Shown: positions 29,750 to 38,126 of the stretch, in pieces
How the letters are laid out: each line of letters starts with the position of its first letter
Position numbering within the stretch: position 1 is the stretch's first letter
NCBI GenBank assembly: GCA_003210695.1
Contig: QCUW01000004.1
Coordinates: 1-49,968 of the forward strand
Reading direction: 5' to 3'
DNA from: Prochlorococcus sp. AG-679-P15
Lineage (GTDB): Bacteria; Cyanobacteriota; Cyanobacteriia; PCC-6307; Cyanobiaceae
DNA: 49,968 nt
Made by a program: the position numbers and the translations under genes
The notes under the pieces: model-generated
Database searches by the model: none
Seen by the model: only the letters and a program-made list of their open reading frames with translations
What the model was told of the DNA's origin: nothing

Positions 29750-30997
29750 TTAATCACATTTTGGCGCATTTTGTTGTATCCATTGCTTTCCTTTATAAAT
29801 AGCTTCATCAAAATTATTCAATCTATTAAATGCAAGCTCTCTAGAAAGATAATCCATAACCTTTCCTAATAAAGGTCCTTCATGAATTTTCAAATATTTT
29901 TTTAGATCATTCCCTTTTATTAAATTAGAGGGATGAAATAATTTATCGTCTTTATTGCGCCATCTTGCTAGCCAATCTATATGAAATATTTCTGGCAAGA
30001 AAAGAATAAAAGAAGGAAGAATAGCTTCTAATTCTTTATGCAAATCAAATCTTTCTGTTTCATTTAATTCACAAATATTTTTTTTATCTAATATTCTTTT
30101 CCATTTTTTTAATAGCTTGATATGTAAAATTTCAGCTTTACTGAATGTAAGTTCTTTTAAAGTAACGTCGTCTAAGATTTGACATAAAAAAAATAAAGGT
30201 GAAAATTGCTCCCTTTCAAATTGATTAAATTTTTCAAAATTAATTTTGTTTAAATCAATAGATATTAAATCTCTCTCTAATTGTATATATTCAAAAATTT
30301 TAAATTTATTGATTAATAAAATCGATAGAGAAGCATTTCCACCTCTTATTATTCTCTGTATTTCATAATTAATTCTTTCATTAGCTACCAGTCTTAATTG
30401 ATTTCTATATTTTTTTAAAGCATTCTTTAATTTATTATCAATATTGAAATTCAATTCAGAAATAAAACGAAAGCATCTTAAAATTCTTAATGGATCATCT
30501 ATTAAGTTTTGGTTTGAATTAGTTCTCAGTAAAGAAAGTTGAATATCTTTTAGTCCATTTAATGGGTCAATTAATAATTTCTTCTCAAAAGAAAAAGCAA
30601 TCGCATTAATTGAAAAATCTCTGCTGAGCAGATCAATCTCAATAGAAGGAGAAATCTGGGTAGCGATATCAATTGTTGTATGTTTAAAAATAATTCTTAC
30701 TACCTCTCTAACATCATCAAGAATAATAAATTTACCTTTAAAGGTATCCGCAATCTTTTTCCCAATTTCAATAGCATTTTTTGGAACTACAATATCAACA
30801 TCAATTTTTTCGTTTAATCTTCTTAAAATAAGATCTCTAATATAACCCCCAACTAAGTAAGAGCCAGAAGGTAAAGAAGATAAAATAAAATCCCAATTAT
30901 AAAGTTTTATACTTCTATCTATTTCATTATTTATTAGTGTATGATCGGTAATAAGATTGATTGTCTCATTTTTTTTCTTGATTATGTGCATTTGCAT
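29750..30997 (-). CDS. cca: tRNA nucleotidyltransferase (CCA-adding type)
   Basis: A class II nucleotidyltransferase of 415 residues. The active-site motif YLVGGYIRDLIL (about 46-57) and the DVDIVVP carboxylates are clear, and the family's DFSINAIAF (about 134-142) and DPLRILRCFRF (about 177-187) follow. It adds CCA to tRNA 3' ends, or in some lineages only the A or CC part; the sequence does not settle which. The first ATG is 30995-30997, with a second six bases later. It overlaps the divergent ycf34 by 14 bases, an arrangement discussed separately. Confidence 0.9.
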   Translation of the reverse strand: MQMHIIKKKNETINLITDHTLINNEIDRSIKLYNWDFILSSLPSGSYLVGGYIRDLILRRLNEKIDVDIVVPKNAIEIGKKIADTFKGKFIILDDVREVVRIIFKHTTIDIATQISPSIEIDLLSRDFSINAIAFSFEKKLLIDPLNGLKDIQLSLLRTNSNQNLIDDPLRILRCFRFISELNFNIDNKLKNALKKYRNQLRLVANERINYEIQRIIRGGNASLSILLINKFKIFEYIQLERDLISIDLNKINFEKFNQFEREQFSPLFFLCQILDDVTLKELTFSKAEILHIKLLKKWKRILDKKNICELNETERFDLHKELEAILPSFILFLPEIFHIDWLARWRNKDDKLFHPSNLIKGNDLKKYLKIHEGPLLGKVMDYLSRELAFNRLNNFDEAIYKGKQWIQQNAPKCD

Positions 30998-31235
30998 TAA
31001 CTGTAAGTGGGTTGATAGATGTATTACTTATCATGATGTTGAAAATAATCATGGTGTTGAAAACATTTGCGATGCACCTAATTTTAAAGCAAAAAAACCT
31101 TACATTCATGTAAGTATAGTCAAAGATATAGATAATGAATATAAAACAGATTGGGATGTTCAATCTTGTTCAAGTTTTATAGAAGAATATGGTAAGTGGT
31201 CTAAGTGCAGACCCGGTTTAGAATTACCTGTTTAA
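30984..31235 (+). CDS. ycf34: Ycf34, Fe-S protein
   Basis: Ycf34, 83 residues, a plastid- and cyanobacteria-specific protein. The opening MCICINCKWVDRC has four cysteines (C2, C4, C7, C13) and C29 follows; in Synechocystis Ycf34 binds a [4Fe-4S] cluster and is needed for normal photosynthetic electron transport. The family starts at MCIC, so I use ATG 30984, not the in-frame ATG 27 bases earlier, which would add a hydrophobic lead. tsaB starts 7 bases after its stop. Confidence 0.9.
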   Translation: MCICINCKWVDRCITYHDVENNHGVENICDAPNFKAKKPYIHVSIVKDIDNEYKTDWDVQSCSSFIEEYGKWSKCRPGLELPV

Positions 31236-31241
31236 AGGTAG

Positions 31242-31892
31242 ATGTCTTACGATTTGAAAAAAACAAATCAATTAACCCTAGCAATTCATAGTACTGATAA
31301 ATCTTTTGGATTCGCTTATAGAGAAAATAACAAGGATTTATCTGATAAATTTTTTGTAAAAAATTTCGAGAAAGATTTATGTAATAATTTAATAGTTGAT
31401 TTTACAAAGTTTATTAAAAAAGAGAACTTTAAGAAAATTAAAAAAATATCTGTGAGTTTAGGGCCAGCTAATTTTAATGCTTCAAGACAAATAGTTGTCT
31501 TAGCAAGAACTCTTGCTCAGCAAATCAATTGCTCATTAGATAGCTTTAGTTCTTTTGAATTGATGGCAAAAAGAATTGCTATGAAAAATAAGATAATTTC
31601 ACATAAAAAAGTATTTTGGATTTTTAAAAAATTAAAGAGAAGAGGATATATTGCAGGACAATATGAAATTTATATTTCTGAAAAAACAAAAAAAATTATA
31701 AATATAAAAGAAAAATCGATACCAAAAATATTTGAAGAATTAAAAAACACCGATTGTTCTTATCAAGCTGAATATAATGACATAGAAGATTTAAAAGAAT
31801 TATTAAATTTATCTGATAAAAATTCACAAGAGTCAAATTTCAATTCATGGGATAAAGTAATCCCGTTATATCCAATATCCCCAATTAACTAA
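31242..31892 (+). CDS. tsaB: TsaB-like t6A synthesis protein
   Basis: TsaB, 216 residues, the catalytically inactive ASKHA partner of TsaD in making N6-threonylcarbamoyladenosine at A37 of ANN-decoding tRNAs. The N-terminal strand TLAIHSTDKSFGFAY corresponds to the family ILAIDTST motif. The central SLGPANFNASRQIVVLARTLAQ is a diverged form of GPGSFTGLRIG. These changes mean the protein is a weak match, but length and position support it. It follows ycf34 by 7 bases and is convergent with plsC (four bases between). Confidence 0.75.
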   Translation: MSYDLKKTNQLTLAIHSTDKSFGFAYRENNKDLSDKFFVKNFEKDLCNNLIVDFTKFIKKENFKKIKKISVSLGPANFNASRQIVVLARTLAQQINCSLDSFSSFELMAKRIAMKNKIISHKKVFWIFKKLKRRGYIAGQYEIYISEKTKKIINIKEKSIPKIFEELKNTDCSYQAEYNDIEDLKELLNLSDKNSQESNFNSWDKVIPLYPISPIN

Positions 31893-31896
31893 AAAT

Positions 31897-32517
31897 TTAG
31901 TCAAGCATATTATTTATTGATTCCTGCAAAGATCTTGTGACAATAGATAATTCGTCTTTTGATGAAACTATTGGCGGGTTTATAGGTTTTCCAACTTTAA
32001 TAACTATTTTTGTAAAAAATGGAATACAAAATCTTAATCTAACTAACCTATGTGAATTGATAATTGCAACTGGTAACAACAACTTTTGGTTCTTAAAGGC
32101 TAGAAGTGCTGCTCCTTGTTTTGGCTTGTTTACACGGCCATCTTTTTGACGAGTACCGTCAATAAAAATACCAATACTATTATTATTTGACAATTTTTCA
32201 CATGCAATTTTAATGGTATTTTTATCGGCTATACCTCTCTTTACAGGGTAAGCTCCGCAAGCTTTTATTATATAGCCAAGCAAAGGAATACTAAAAAGTT
32301 CTGACTTTGCCATAAAAGATATGTTTCGACCAAGAGCATGTCCTAATAAAGGCGGGTCAAACAAGGAGCCATGATTAGAAACCAATATAAAAGAACCTTT
32401 TTTAGGAATATTTTCTCTCCCAACTAAAATTCCTCTAAATAGGAATTTGTAAAGAGGAAATATAATTACTTGACTTACCAATTGATAGATTATTTTTTGA
32501 TTAAAGTCACTTTTCAT
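31897..32517 (-). CDS. plsC: 1-acyl-glycerol-3-phosphate acyltransferase
   Basis: PlsC family, 206 residues, adds the second acyl chain to lysophosphatidic acid. The HX4D motif is in SNHGSLFDPPLL (about 47-58). The family EGTRS motif is here FIDGTRQKDGR (about 116-126), with Asp in place of Glu. One hydrophobic N-terminal segment would place it on the inner membrane. It is the last gene of the minus-strand unit rpaB-plsX-fabH-fabD-plsC, which codes for initiation of acyl chain and phosphatidic acid synthesis. Confidence 0.93.
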   Translation of the reverse strand: MKSDFNQKIIYQLVSQVIIFPLYKFLFRGILVGRENIPKKGSFILVSNHGSLFDPPLLGHALGRNISFMAKSELFSIPLLGYIIKACGAYPVKRGIADKNTIKIACEKLSNNNSIGIFIDGTRQKDGRVNKPKQGAALLAFKNQKLLLPVAIINSHRLVRLRFCIPFFTKIVIKVGKPINPPIVSSKDELSIVTRSLQESINNMLD

Positions 32518-32521
32518 AAAA

Positions 32522-33418
32522 TCAGTAGTTAATTTGGCCCGAAGAAAAAACTTGAGAAATCTTAACTTCCTTTAAATGCCTTTTTACTAAACCTCCTAAT
32601 ACCTTAGAAGGGCCAATCTCTACAATATGAAGATTACTATGTTCTGCCATTAGATTCATCGTTTCACGCCATCTAACACCATTGCACATTTGATTTTTTA
32701 ATCTAACTTTTAATTCATCTGGATCAATAGATAGTAAAGGATTAGAATTGCTTATAACAGGTAAATTAGCTTGCTTAAATTCGACATTATCCAAATATTT
32801 TGAGAATTTAATTGATGGTTCTTTCATAAATGGTGAATGAAAAGCACCTGAGACATTTAGTTTAAGAAATCTTTTACAAGTAATAAGTTGTGAAATATCA
32901 TTTAAAGCCTTTTCACTGCCTGATAAGACAACTTGAGAATCACTATTATCGTTTGCTATTACAAGTTCATCAATCTCCTCCAATAACAAATCCAGTTGGC
33001 TCCTATCAAAACCAATTAATGCTGCCATTGATCCCTTTGCAGCATTTGCCATTAATTTAGATCTTTCTTTTATGAGCAATACAGAATCTTCAAAAGACAA
33101 AACATCTGCACAATATAAAGCTGTGATTTCACCTAAACTATGACCAGCAATATAGTTCGGTTTAAAACCATTTTCTTTTAAAGAATCTAATAAAACGGAC
33201 TCAACCAAGAAAAGACAAATTTGTGTGTTTTTGGTATTGTTTAGGTCTTCATCAAGATTATTTGTATCAGCAACTTGTTCACAAATTTTAAATAAATCTC
33301 TCTCGAATACTTTAGAGGCGTAATTAAATCTGTCTTTTGCATTTGGCAAATTTATAATCTCATTTGCCATTCCAATTTTTTGTGAACCCTGTCCAGGGAA
33401 TACCCAAGCTATTGTCAT
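32522..33418 (-). CDS. fabD: Malonyl-CoA:ACP transacylase
   Basis: FabD, moves malonyl from CoA to acyl carrier protein. The true start is most likely ATG 33416-33418 (MTIAWVFPGQGSQ), giving 298 residues; a longer frame from 33460 would add an unlikely 14-residue leader overlapping fabH. The oxyanion motif GQGSQ is at 9-13, the catalytic Ser is S94 in GHSLGE, and the active-site His lies in GAFHSPFM. The start is 16 bases after the fabH stop. Confidence 0.95.
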   Translation of the reverse strand: MTIAWVFPGQGSQKIGMANEIINLPNAKDRFNYASKVFERDLFKICEQVADTNNLDEDLNNTKNTQICLFLVESVLLDSLKENGFKPNYIAGHSLGEITALYCADVLSFEDSVLLIKERSKLMANAAKGSMAALIGFDRSQLDLLLEEIDELVIANDNSDSQVVLSGSEKALNDISQLITCKRFLKLNVSGAFHSPFMKEPSIKFSKYLDNVEFKQANLPVISNSNPLLSIDPDELKVRLKNQMCNGVRWRETMNLMAEHSNLHIVEIGPSKVLGGLVKRHLKEVKISQVFSSGQINY

Positions 33419-33434
33419 AATGAACCTTTTTATT

Positions 33435-34442
33435 TTAACCCCAGCGAATAAGTGCTGCACCCCAACTTAACCCAGCCCCAAAACCACTGGTGGCAATAAC
33501 ATCATTTTGTTTAATTTTGTTATTTCTAACAGCCTCATCCAGTATTAAAGGAATTGTTGCTGCTGAGGTATTTCCATAGTTACTCAAATTACTAAGAATT
33601 TTCCCTTTCGAGATATTTAGTCTATCTCCCACAGAATCTAATATTCTTTTATTAGCTTGATGTAACAACAGCCAATCAACATTCTCTGAACTATATTTGT
33701 TTTTTTTTAATAAGTTATCAATGATTAATGGTACTTCTCTAACTGCAAACTTATATACTTCCTGACCATTCATTGTAATTGAAGAAAAACCACCAGTTGA
33801 ACAATTAATATTATTAACTATTACATCTTGATTATTTTGAGATGAAAGATTTAAAAAACAACCTCTTTGACCATCTGTTCTCATATCAAATCCAATTAAA
33901 TTATCAAATTCGTTCGTAGCTTCAATTGCTATAGCACCCGCTCCATCTCCAAATAGGATACAACTTCTTCTATCATTCCAATCTACATAACTTGAAAGTT
34001 GATCAGAACCTATAACTATTGCTCTTTTATAGCTACCTGTTTTAAGAAATTGAGAGGCTGTTATTGCCGCAAATAAGAAACCGCTACATGCGGCTGTTAA
34101 ATCAAAAGCTACAGCATTATTCGCTCCTAATTTTTCTTGAATACTAGGGGCAGAACCAAATAAATCGTTCGGGGTTGAAGTGGCTAAAATTATTAAATCA
34201 ATTGTCTCTATATCCCAATTAGTCATCTTAATTGCCTTTAATGCTGCTTTATAACCCATTTGACTAACATCTTCCTCTAACCCAGATATCCTTCTCTGAG
34301 ATATACCTGTTCTAGATTTTATCCATTCATCACTTGTATCTACTTTCTCACTTATATCGTGATTAGTAAGAATTTGATTTGGCACATAACTTCCACTTCC
34401 TTTAAAGGAGACTCCAATTTGATTTAAATTTATTCCTTCCAA
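33435..34442 (-). CDS. fabH: 3-oxoacyl-ACP synthase III
   Basis: FabH (KASIII), 335 residues, condenses acetyl-CoA with malonyl-ACP to start fatty acid synthesis. The catalytic triad is visible: C119 in LTAACSGFLFA, His in LLHQANKRI (about 261-269), and Asn in GNTSAATIP (about 294-302). The N-terminal GSGSYVPNQILTN is usual. It lies between plsX and fabD, the standard bacterial order. It is 53 bases downstream of plsX. Confidence 0.97.
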   Translation of the reverse strand: MEGINLNQIGVSFKGSGSYVPNQILTNHDISEKVDTSDEWIKSRTGISQRRISGLEEDVSQMGYKAALKAIKMTNWDIETIDLIILATSTPNDLFGSAPSIQEKLGANNAVAFDLTAACSGFLFAAITASQFLKTGSYKRAIVIGSDQLSSYVDWNDRRSCILFGDGAGAIAIEATNEFDNLIGFDMRTDGQRGCFLNLSSQNNQDVIVNNINCSTGGFSSITMNGQEVYKFAVREVPLIIDNLLKKNKYSSENVDWLLLHQANKRILDSVGDRLNISKGKILSNLSNYGNTSAATIPLILDEAVRNNKIKQNDVIATSGFGAGLSWGAALIRWG

Positions 34443-34495
34443 AAGTCTTATCTAATTACTTATATAAGTCAAACATAAATCTGTCAAAATATGTT

Positions 34496-35908
34496 TTAAG
34501 AATTTAAAACTTGAAGCTTTTGAAGCTGATTTAAATTTTCCATAACATCATGATTTACAGCAGAATGAGCTAAACGAAGAGCACTCACAACAGATAAAGA
34601 CTTACTACTGCCATGACCAATTACGCAAATACCATTTACCCCCAGCAATAATGCTCCACCATGTTCAGCATGATCTAACCTTTTCTTAATCCTTAGTAAA
34701 TTACTTTTTAAAAAAGCAGAACCAACTTTACCCCTTCTTCCTCTTGGTAATTCGGACCTTAAGATATCTAATAAAACGCCTCCAACGGACTCAAGAAATT
34801 TAAGTAATATATTTCCTGTAAAACCGTCGCAAACGACTACATCAAAATTTCCAGACAAAACATCTCTTCCTTCACAATTTCCAGCAAAATTAAAACTTTT
34901 TTCATTGGATAATAATTCAAATGTTTTTAAAGACAAATCGTTACCTTTACATTCTTCTTCCCCAATATTTAATAAACCAATTCGTGGCTTTTGTATTTGT
35001 AAAACATCCTTAGCGTAAACATTACCAAGAAGAGCAAATTGATGTAGATAAGAGGGTTTACAATCTGTATTTGCTCCGACATCTAAAACTAATACAGGTC
35101 GAGTTTGATCTCTAGTTGGAAATAATGCTCCTATTGCAGGACGTTCAATACCTTTCAATCTCCCTATCCTAAATATTGCTGAAGCCATAAGAGCCCCTGA
35201 ATTGCCTGCCGAGTAAACAGCTTTTGCTTTATTCGTTTTAACTAGATCCATAGCAATATTTATACTTGCATCTTTTTTCTTTCTTACTGCTGTTGCTTCC
35301 TCATTCATCCCTATGGGATCCCCACTATCTATTAATTCAAAACGATTGTTCTCAATTTCTTTTTCTAATAAATCTACTAGGCCAACTTTTTCAGCTTCAT
35401 ATCTAACTTTTTCAATTTTTCCTACAAACTTTATATTTATTGGAAATCTAGTAATGGCATCAAGGCATCCCTCCAAAATGGGTATAGGAGCATAATCTCC
35501 TCCCATACCATCAACTGCGATCCAAATCCTTTCAGAATTTAATACCTCTTCTTTATTTATCAAATTATCATTATTTTGTAACCTTTTTAAAGGATCAAAA
35601 ACTAATGGCTGCAAAGTATTTTTTGCAATTGAACTAGCATTTGAAACTACGCTACTTGCAGTGTTAACAACTGATTCAGCACTAGAAACTACATTTTCCG
35701 CTACATTGCCTGCAACATTACTTGCAGTACTTACAACAGAGCCAGCACCAGAAACTACATTTTCCGCTACATTGCCTGCAACATTACTTGCAGTAGTCGC
35801 AGAATTAGCCGCAGAATCAACTATTGAAGTTACAGCAGAATTTCTTTTATACCAAATAACTAATCTTCTTATAGCTCTAGACTTTTTATGAGAAGAATAT
35901 TTTTCCAT
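34496..35908 (-). CDS. plsX: Phosphate acyltransferase PlsX with a repeat-bearing N-terminal extension
   Basis: PlsX makes acyl-phosphate from acyl-ACP for phospholipid synthesis. The conserved enzyme begins at IWIAVDGMGGDYAP, about residue 128, and continues through GDPIGMNEEATAVRKKKDAS (about 204), SAGNSGALMAS, and DVGANTDCKP, complete to the C-terminus. The total is 470 residues against a usual 330-350. The additional N-terminal 127 residues comprise a basic opening (SHKKSRAIRRLVIWYKR), then a Ser/Asn/Ala/Val stretch at about 25-98 with near-identical 22-residue repeats at 39-60 and 61-82 and a degenerate third. The ATG directly follows the rpaB stop with no intervening base. Confidence 0.93.
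   Translation of the reverse strand: MEKYSSHKKSRAIRRLVIWYKRNSAVTSIVDSAANSATTASNVAGNVAENVVSGAGSVVSTASNVAGNVAENVVSSAESVVNTASSVVSNASSIAKNTLQPLVFDPLKRLQNNDNLINKEEVLNSERIWIAVDGMGGDYAPIPILEGCLDAITRFPINIKFVGKIEKVRYEAEKVGLVDLLEKEIENNRFELIDSGDPIGMNEEATAVRKKKDASINIAMDLVKTNKAKAVYSAGNSGALMASAIFRIGRLKGIERPAIGALFPTRDQTRPVLVLDVGANTDCKPSYLHQFALLGNVYAKDVLQIQKPRIGLLNIGEEECKGNDLSLKTFELLSNEKSFNFAGNCEGRDVLSGNFDVVVCDGFTGNILLKFLESVGGVLLDILRSELPRGRRGKVGSAFLKSNLLRIKKRLDHAEHGGALLLGVNGICVIGHGSSKSLSVVSALRLAHSAVNHDVMENLNQLQKLQVLNS
35677..35795 (-). repeat. 66-bp tandem repeat in plsX (22-residue repeat)
   Basis: The segments 35684-35729 and 35750-35795 are identical over 46 bases, and the match extends to 35677 and 35743 with one mismatch. 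The offset is 66 bases, that is 22 codons, so the repeat preserves frame. A weaker third unit lies at 35611-35676. The encoded units have hydrophobic residues spaced 4-4-4-3-4-3, giving six turns in 22 residues, as in the 11/3 helices of membrane-binding proteins. Confidence 0.95.
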
Positions 35909-36655
35909 CTATTTACCATCGAATGGAGATATATCAACTATTCTCTGAAACAAATATCCTGTACCTCTTGCTGTAAGAATCAATTCAGGATTTGCAGGAT
36001 CAGCTTCCAATTTTGATCTTAATCTCGATATATGAACATCCACTACCCTTGTATCTACATGCCTTTCAGGAGTGTAGCCCCAAACCTCTTTTAAAATCTC
36101 TCCTCTACTAAATGGCTCTCCTGATCGACTTACTAAAAGCTCTAAAAGACTAAATTCCATTCCTGTTAATCTGATCCTTTCATCACTTTTAAAGACTTGT
36201 CTTCTATTGGTATCAATTTTAATATCTGTTACTAAAATTAAACCTGAATTAGGCATGCCAGGAAGTTGTTCTTTATCTATTCTTCTTAATACACACCTAA
36301 TTCTAGCTTCTAATTCTTTTGGACTAAATGGTTTAACAACATAATCATCAGCGCCTAATTCTAATCCTGTAATTCTATCTGCCACATCGCCTAAAGCAGT
36401 CAACATAACAATAGGTACATCAGAATCTTTTCTTAATTCTTGACAAACTCCATACCCATCTAATTTTGGCATCATAACATCAAGTACAACTAAATCTGGA
36501 TCGTAATCTTTGAATAATTTTAATGCTTCTTTTCCATCACAAGCAGTGACCACTTTGTAACCAATCATTGAGAGACGAGTTTCGAGAATTCTTCTAATGC
36601 TTGCCTCGTCATCAGCGACCAGAATTGTTTCTTTTGTTTGACTAGATACAGCCAT
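35909..36655 (-). CDS. rpaB: OmpR-type response regulator RpaB
   Basis: RpaB (Ycf27), 248 residues, an essential cyanobacterial regulator paired with the kinase NblS (Hik33), which controls high-light genes and binds HLR1 DNA elements. The receiver domain has DDE at 15-17, phosphoacceptor D59 and K108 (VVKPFSP); the winged-helix domain covers about 135-238 with LTGMEFSLLELL and TRVVDVHISRLRSKLE. The identification rests on its close likeness to known RpaB. The downstream gene plsX abuts its stop. An HLR1-like direct repeat lies 34 bases upstream of its ATG. Confidence 0.95.
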   Translation of the reverse strand: MAVSSQTKETILVADDEASIRRILETRLSMIGYKVVTACDGKEALKLFKDYDPDLVVLDVMMPKLDGYGVCQELRKDSDVPIVMLTALGDVADRITGLELGADDYVVKPFSPKELEARIRCVLRRIDKEQLPGMPNSGLILVTDIKIDTNRRQVFKSDERIRLTGMEFSLLELLVSRSGEPFSRGEILKEVWGYTPERHVDTRVVDVHISRLRSKLEADPANPELILTARGTGYLFQRIVDISPFDGK

Positions 36656-36688
36656 TTGTTTCTATTAGCTAATCAGTAAGAGAATTTG

Positions 36689-36706
36689 TCTCTAACCCAA
36701 TCTAAC
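36689..36706 (-). promoter_or_regulatory. HLR1-like direct repeat upstream of rpaB
   Basis: On the minus strand the sequence reads GTTAGATT, GG, GTTAGAGA: two eight-base units separated by two bases. The RpaB box HLR1 has the same design, two copies of (G/T)TTACA(A/T)(A/T) two bases apart. Here the fifth base of both units is G instead of C, and the second unit ends in GA. It lies 34-51 bases upstream of the rpaB ATG, where a repressor or activator could act. Binding is not shown by the sequence. Confidence 0.35.
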
Positions 36707-36761
36707 TTGTAGAGGGGCAATATCCCAAATATCTCAGCTCTTCAATCTAATCAAAAATTAA

Positions 36762-38114
36762 ATGCCTAGTAAATTTTCGACTTTTATTTGTCAAAATTGC
36801 GGATCTGAAACTTCTCAATACTTTGGTAGGTGCTTAAATTGTAATGAATGGAATACAATAGTTGAGGAAAAGAAAAACTCAAGACCTAAAACAACAAATA
36901 TTAACGAAAGTAAAAGCTCTAAGCTTTTACATGAAATTGAAATTAACACTATAACGAGATTTACGAGCGGTTTTAAAGAATTTGATAGAGTTCTGGGAGG
37001 TGGAATAGTCCCCGGATCTATAGTTTTACTCGGGGGAGAACCAGGAATTGGTAAAAGTACAATTGTGCTGCAATCTGCAGGGATAATATCTCTTAATGAA
37101 AAAGTTTTATACGTCACTGCAGAAGAATCTTTAGAACAAGTAAAAATAAGATGGGAAAGATTAGATCAGAACAACCTCGATTTAAAAATTTATGCAGAAA
37201 CTAATTTATCTTTAATTATCGAAGAGATTAAAAAAATTAAACCTAGTTTTGCAATTATTGATAGTATCCAAGCTATTAATAATGATGAAATTGAAAGTGC
37301 TCCAGGATCTGTTTCCCAAGTTAGGACTTGTTCATCTGAACTTCAGAACCTTGCAAAAGAAAATAATATAGCTCTTTTGATAATTGGCCATGTAACTAAA
37401 GAAGGAGCCCTTGCAGGTCCAAAAACTTTAGAACATCTAGTAGATGTTGTACTAAACTTTGAGGGGGACAATATTGCCTCTCATAGATTACTCAGAAGTG
37501 TAAAAAATAGGTTTGGATCTACTTTTGAAATAGGAGTTTTTGAAATGTTAGAAAATGGTTTACGAGAAATTGATAACCCTAGTTCAATTTTCACAAATAA
37601 AGAAAATATATCGGGTGTCACAACCACAATAACTAATGAGGGATCAAGACCATTTGCTGTAGATATTCAAGCTTTAGTGAATAAAACTTTCTACAATAAC
37701 CCAAGGCGAACAACTACAGGAATCAGTATCAACAGATTGCACCAGATATTAGCAGTCATCGAAAAACATGTTGGGATTAAATTATCAGAATATGACTGTT
37801 ATATTGCTACTGGCGGTGGTTTTGAAATAAATGACCCATCTTCAGATTTAGGTGTTGCGATATCAATCTTATCAAGTTTAAAAAATATTCCCCCTTTAAA
37901 AAATTGTTCATTTGTAGGAGAATTAGGATTAAGCGGTCAGGTAAGGCAGGCAAATAATGTTCGTGCCAAAATTGATGAGGCTATTAGGCTAGGTTTCAAA
38001 AATATATTGATACCTAAAACGACTATTGAAATTAAAGATACTTTTCAAAGTCTCATAGAGATTAGAGAAATTTCCAATATTAATGAAGCCATTAACCATA
38101 CATTGAAAGAGTGA
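36762..38114 (+). CDS. radA: DNA repair protein RadA (Sms)
   Basis: RadA, 450 residues, a RecA-related branch-migration ATPase of recombination. The zinc finger has C10, C13, C24 and C27; the Walker A motif GGEPGIGKST is at 91-100; the RadA signature VKNRFGSTFEIGVFEM follows at about 247-262. The C-terminal Lon-protease-like domain (about 300-450) has no visible catalytic set. It is divergent from rpaB over 106 bases and converges on ycf3, 12 bases between stops. Confidence 0.96.
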   Translation: MPSKFSTFICQNCGSETSQYFGRCLNCNEWNTIVEEKKNSRPKTTNINESKSSKLLHEIEINTITRFTSGFKEFDRVLGGGIVPGSIVLLGGEPGIGKSTIVLQSAGIISLNEKVLYVTAEESLEQVKIRWERLDQNNLDLKIYAETNLSLIIEEIKKIKPSFAIIDSIQAINNDEIESAPGSVSQVRTCSSELQNLAKENNIALLIIGHVTKEGALAGPKTLEHLVDVVLNFEGDNIASHRLLRSVKNRFGSTFEIGVFEMLENGLREIDNPSSIFTNKENISGVTTTITNEGSRPFAVDIQALVNKTFYNNPRRTTTGISINRLHQILAVIEKHVGIKLSEYDCYIATGGGFEINDPSSDLGVAISILSSLKNIPPLKNCSFVGELGLSGQVRQANNVRAKIDEAIRLGFKNILIPKTTIEIKDTFQSLIEIREISNINEAINHTLKE

Positions 38115-38126
38115 ATCTATATAAAC

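Noticed and set aside
30957-30983. Longer start for ycf34 at an upstream in-frame ATG
   Set aside because: It adds a nine-residue hydrophobic lead inside cca, whereas the Ycf34 family begins with MCIC at 30984.
33419-33460. Longer start for fabD
   Set aside because: The 14 additional residues overlap fabH and precede the family N-terminus MTIAWVFPGQGSQ.
35661-35891. Plus-strand 76-codon frame opposite the plsX repeats
   Set aside because: It is an antisense shadow created by the repeat and has no independent support.
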